Assembly (NCBI GenBank): GCA_023807065.1
Contig: JAJJLU010003781.1
Coordinates: 1-31,355 of the forward strand
Length of the DNA: 31,355 bases
DNA from: Isotricha intestinalis
Taxonomy: Eukaryota > Ciliophora > Litostomatea > Vestibuliferida > Isotrichidae
Reading direction: 5' to 3'
Each line of letters starts with the position of its first letter. Position 1 is the first letter of the stretch. Shown piece after piece: positions 28,435 through 31,355 of this stretch. Below the pieces are notes generated by a model that saw nothing but the letters and a program-made list of their open reading frames with translations, had not been told where the DNA came from and did not search any database. The position numbers were made by a program, and so were the translations under genes.

Positions 28435-29234
28435 AATTAAAAAAGTATTAAGAACTTTAATTGGTTAAAAAATGGAAAAGGAAATAAAAAAGAAAATGAT
28501 TTTAAATTTAAAACTGGAAAAAAAAATAGATGTAAAGATAATTTAAATGAAAAAGAAGTAAATACATTTGAACATATAAAATTTTTAGATATGCATTTAT
28601 TGAAAAATGGGAATAATTATAATAATAATTATAATAATAATGATGTTAATAATGATAACAATTTTAATAACATAAATGAAAAAATAAAATGATTAATAAC
28701 AATGATAATAATAATAATAATTATAAGAATAATAATATTATAATTAATGATAATATAAATGATAATTATTATAATGAAAATAAAAATGAGGAAAAATAAA
28801 AAAATCAAAAAAAAAATAATAATAACTCCTTAAAAGATTTATCATCAGAAAATAAAAATCAAAATTCAAATTAGAATAAAGAAAAAAATACAAATGGAAA
28901 AAAAATAAAAATATTTGGATTAGAAAACCTAAAATATAATTGTTACATGAATTCCACTCTTCAAATATTTTTTCATTTAGAAACTTTAAATAATATAATA
29001 ATAAATAATTCATCTTTATTAAAAAACAAAAAATTAAAAAATGCATATTATAATTTATTAAAAGAAATAAAATTAGGAAAAAAAGAAATAATAAATCCAA
29101 TTCAAATAAAAAAAATATTAAGTGAAGTAGATATTAAATATAAATATAATCATCATGAAGATGTAAATAAATTTATAAATTTATTTTTAAATGAAATGTT
29201 AAAAGAAAATAAAGGAATAGAAATAAATGATTAA
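28435..29234 (+). pseudogene. Truncated ubiquitin-specific protease (USP) pseudogene
   Basis: Coding character is visible from about 28435 to a TGA at 29232-29234. The upstream part is a polar, Asn-rich region (NTFEHIKFLDMHLLKNGNN, then long Asn runs) that changes frame near 28690 and contains a TAA and a TAG. The downstream part is the start of a USP domain with a canonical Cys box, FGLENLKYNCYMNSTLQ, and continues to INPIQIKKILSEVDIKY and HHEDVNKFINLFLNEM, matching residues 55-90 of the USP at 25479. The frame then ends, so the fingers, His box and third catalytic residue are missing. It cannot be an active protease. It is a paralogue of the neighbouring USP, and the two have decayed at opposite ends: this one kept the complete Cys box and lost the His box. 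Confidence 0.7.
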
Positions 29235-29355
29235 AAAACATCATATTTATTTTTAAACTATATTAAAAAGTAATATCACAATTAATAAATTTTAATAAAA
29301 ATTAAATAATATAATTTAAATTTTTAATAAAAAAAATATCATTCATCATAAAGAA

Positions 29356-30108
29356 ATGAAAAATGAAGAAAACAAAGAAAAAAATGAAAAAAATATAGAA
29401 ATAAAAACAGAAAATGAAAAAGAAGAAGTTCCAATAGAATACGAAAATCTTCATTTTCTTAGAATAGAATTAAACTCTCATAAAACAATATTATTATATT
29501 ATAAAAGATATCCAAAACCAAGTAAAAAATATCCTCAAAATTTAACATCAATATTTTTTTACTTTGACGAAGAATTAGATGATAAATTTTTTTATTTATA
29601 CATATCTTTAATGGGTCAAATCGACTTTGTAGATTTAGGTTCTTTTTTTAATAGAAAAGGTTCAAAGAATAAAAGAAAAATAGTGAAATTTGCAATTGTT
29701 AAATTTACTGAAGAAGAAAGTTTAAATGTTTTAATGAATCAATATAAAAGTCAATTATTAATAAATGAATATTTAGAAAAAATAAGACATAAAGATATTG
29801 ATATTATTTATGATCCTTTAAGAGATAATTATTTAAATAATAATAATGTTGATGAAGATGGTTTTATTGAAGTTAAAGTTAATACTAGGAAAAATAATTT
29901 TTCTAATGGAAATTTAAGTTTTAAAGTTTCAAATGATAAATTTGATGAATATGATAATTTATATAAGAGAAGAAGAAAAAGAAAAAGAAATGAATTGTAT
30001 TATAATTTCCAAGTTAAAGATAAAAAAAAAGAAATTTATGATGAATTGAAAAATTTATTTGAAGAAGATAAAAAAGCAATTAATAATAAAAAGCAAAAAA
30101 TAAATTAG
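29356..30108 (+). CDS. RRP7-like ribosomal RNA-processing protein
   Basis: This 250-residue protein fits the Rrp7/RRP7A family of small-subunit processome factors (nucleolar, needed for 18S rRNA maturation). After a Lys/Glu-rich N-terminal tail comes a short beta strand, FLRIELNSH, then an RRM-like fold at about 55-120 with LTSIFFYFDEELDDKFFYLY and KIVKFAIVKFTEEESLNVLM. The acidic turn VDEDGFIEV (near 164-172) corresponds to the family's DEDGW-type motif. The C-terminal helix ELYYNFQVKDKKKEIYDEL leading to FEEDKKAI matches the Rrp7 signature FYxFQxRExx...FEEDK. A basic RRRKRKR run before it suits nucleolar targeting. Length is close to the family's 250-300. Assignment rests on these motifs; the N-terminal half is divergent. 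Confidence 0.72.
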   Translation: MKNEENKEKNEKNIEIKTENEKEEVPIEYENLHFLRIELNSHKTILLYYKRYPKPSKKYPQNLTSIFFYFDEELDDKFFYLYISLMGQIDFVDLGSFFNRKGSKNKRKIVKFAIVKFTEEESLNVLMNQYKSQLLINEYLEKIRHKDIDIIYDPLRDNYLNNNNVDEDGFIEVKVNTRKNNFSNGNLSFKVSNDKFDEYDNLYKRRRKRKRNELYYNFQVKDKKKEIYDELKNLFEEDKKAINNKKQKIN

Positions 30109-30298
30109 AAAAAGATATATTATTATATCATAAGATTAAATTGAATATTTTTTTATTTTTAATAAAATCACTTTGAAAATTAAAAATAATTGTTTAATGG
30201 TAAAAAAAATTAACAATTTTTTATTCATATATTAAACTAAAAAAATATATAAAAACTAATAATAGATAAAAAAAATTTTATAAAAGCACAAAAAAATT

Positions 30299-30670
30299 TC
30301 AATGTCCTTTACTTTTAATCATCCTCATTTTATTTTTCAAAATATTTTTAGCTAATAAATACTTTTCAAAAGCAGGAGTTAATTTTTCACATTTATGATT
30401 AATACTTTCTCTATGAATTAAACAAAAAGTTTCATTACATAAATTACAACAATATTTTTTACCTTCAATTATAGGAAAATAATTTTTGCAAAATTCACAT
30501 AATTTATGAGAGTAATTTTCATTATTTTCTTTTATTATATAATCAAATTTCGATATTATTTCTATTGATTCTTCAAAAGATTTTGAATTTATTTTTTCTG
30601 GAATTGGACGATTTTTTTTTATTATATTATTTATTGTTTCTTCTTCATAATTTTTTTCTATGATTGACAT
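30299..30670 (-). CDS. AN1-type zinc-finger protein
   Basis: This 123-residue protein has one AN1 zinc finger at about 58-94: CEFCKNY, then CCNLCNETFCLIHRESINHK and a final Cys. The ligands C58, C61, C75, C78, C83, H86, H92 and C94 match the C-x2-C...C-x2-C-x4-C-x2-H-x5-H-x-C pattern, with a slightly long first loop. AN1 proteins act in ubiquitin and proteasome stress responses, often as adaptors for p97/Cdc48 or the proteasome. The N-terminal 50 residues are helical and charged, and a short basic helix follows the finger. There is no A20 finger. The gene ends on TGA, supporting the standard code. Its start is 138 bases from the divergent secreted-protein gene. A ZFAND1/2-like role is possible; the exact subfamily cannot be set. 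Confidence 0.85.
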   Translation of the reverse strand: MSIIEKNYEEETINNIIKKNRPIPEKINSKSFEESIEIISKFDYIIKENNENYSHKLCEFCKNYFPIIEGKKYCCNLCNETFCLIHRESINHKCEKLTPAFEKYLLAKNILKNKMRMIKSKGH

Positions 30671-30808
30671 TTTATTTTATTTTATTTTTTTCTTTTTTTT
30701 TATATTTTTAATTTATTGGAGAATTTGATAAATTTACTTTTATTTTATAATCAATAAAAAATATTTTTAAAATAATTTTTATTTCACAAAAAAAAAATAA
30801 ATAAAAAA

Positions 30809-31174
30809 ATGTTTCATAATCATTTATTTATAATTATTCTAACCATATTATCAATATCCAAAGAAGACTCTTTAAGTGATTGTTTTAATCTTACAAATCC
30901 TTCAAATTCAAATTGTAGAACAATAGAGTTTAATTCTGAAGAATCAGATTATCAAAACTTACTTTGTTGTCATAGAACTATAAAATATAAAAATAAAAAA
31001 GCTGATGACAGAAAATGTGTTGTTTGTCAAAGAAATAAAACTTATATAAAACAATGGATTAATGAACTTAAGAGATCTGATTATAATATTAAAGATGTAT
31101 CTATTAAATGTGAAAGTTTTTATTTGAATAAATTTTATTTTTTAATTATTGGATTTTTTATTATTCTTCTTTAA
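30809..31174 (+). CDS. Small secreted Cys-rich protein, probably GPI-anchored
   Basis: I do not recognise a family for this 121-residue protein. It has an N-terminal signal peptide (about 1-18, MFHNHLFIIILTILSIS). The mature part has eight cysteines, including CFNLTNPSNSNC, a CC pair in LLCCHRTI, and CVVC. A hydrophobic C-terminal tail, FYFLIIGFFIILL, ends the chain without a cytoplasmic part. That layout is typical of GPI-anchored surface proteins; a tail-membrane-anchored form is an alternative. The even number of cysteines fits disulfide bonding outside the cell. NLT and NKT are possible N-glycosylation sites. It may be a surface coat or binding protein. The start follows a long A-rich leader. 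Confidence 0.65.
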   Translation: MFHNHLFIIILTILSISKEDSLSDCFNLTNPSNSNCRTIEFNSEESDYQNLLCCHRTIKYKNKKADDRKCVVCQRNKTYIKQWINELKRSDYNIKDVSIKCESFYLNKFYFLIIGFFIILL

Positions 31175-31355
31175 TTAAATTTAAATTAGTAATTTAATAT
31201 TTATTTATAAACAAACAATTAATCAAATTATAAAGAAAAGTATATAGAAATTAAAGAAAAATAAATTAAATTAATTTTAAAAAAATAAAGAATATCAAAA
31301 AAATAAAATATTAGAAGAGGAAAAAATTATGGAAAATAATAGAAAAATTTAAAAA

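Noticed and set aside
1..31355. CRISPR array, insertion sequence, prophage structure, rRNA genes or telomere repeats.
   Set aside because: No regularly spaced repeats, transposase motifs, terminal repeats, rRNA-like GC-rich blocks or telomeric arrays are visible. The bacterial-type genes stand alone with eukaryotic-style leaders.

Overview
The window looks like nuclear DNA of a very AT-rich microbial eukaryote. The coding strand is dominated by AAA, AAT, GAA and TTA codons, genes have no visible introns, and several families are purely eukaryotic: a CAMK-like kinase, LMBR1-type membrane protein, WD40 protein, ubiquitin-specific protease, RRP7-like rRNA-processing factor and AN1 zinc finger. 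The standard genetic code fits. Full-length genes keep CAA for Gln, both lysozymes end on TAA at the same family position, and two genes end on TGA. The ankyrin protein and the cysteine-rich multi-pass membrane protein recall families I know mainly from ciliates. Together with bacterial-type lysozymes this makes a bacterivorous ciliate with the standard code (for example a rumen-type litostome) my best guess, but other AT-rich protists remain possible.

Layout. 1-4.6 kb, plus strand: a kinase C-lobe cut by the window edge, an ankyrin protein and an LMBR1-like protein. 5.2-7.4 kb, minus strand: a WD40 protein and an unknown small protein. 7.7-9.8 kb: a degenerate pseudokinase joined to a beta-rich region, broken by one frameshift. 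9.9-11.6 kb, minus: a secreted 5'-nucleotidase. 11.8-16.0 kb, plus: a zinc-ribbon protein with Cys/Asn repeats, an Asn/Tyr-rich unknown, and the cysteine-rich membrane protein. 17.4-19.2 kb: two divergent GH24 + CW_7 lysozymes. 19.2-22.7 kb: a graveyard of decayed coding sequence. 22.8-24.8 kb, minus: a bacterial-type DUF6311-like membrane protein whose decayed partial copy lies at 16.9-17.1 kb. 25.1-29.2 kb: an intact-looking USP, a truncated USP pseudogene and relics. 29.4-31.2 kb: an RRP7-like protein, an AN1 protein and a small secreted Cys-rich protein.

The genes do not form one pathway. Two features stand out. First, bacterial-type genes (the lysozyme pair and DUF6311) have spread and partly decayed inside a eukaryotic gene neighbourhood, fitting a predator that takes genes from its food; the lysozymes and the surface 5'-nucleotidase suit digestion of bacteria and salvage of nucleotides. 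Second, the larger gaps hold recognisable gene relics, including an inverted dispersed repeat. Nearly all intact genes also shift from A-ending codons at the 5' end to T-ending codons downstream.
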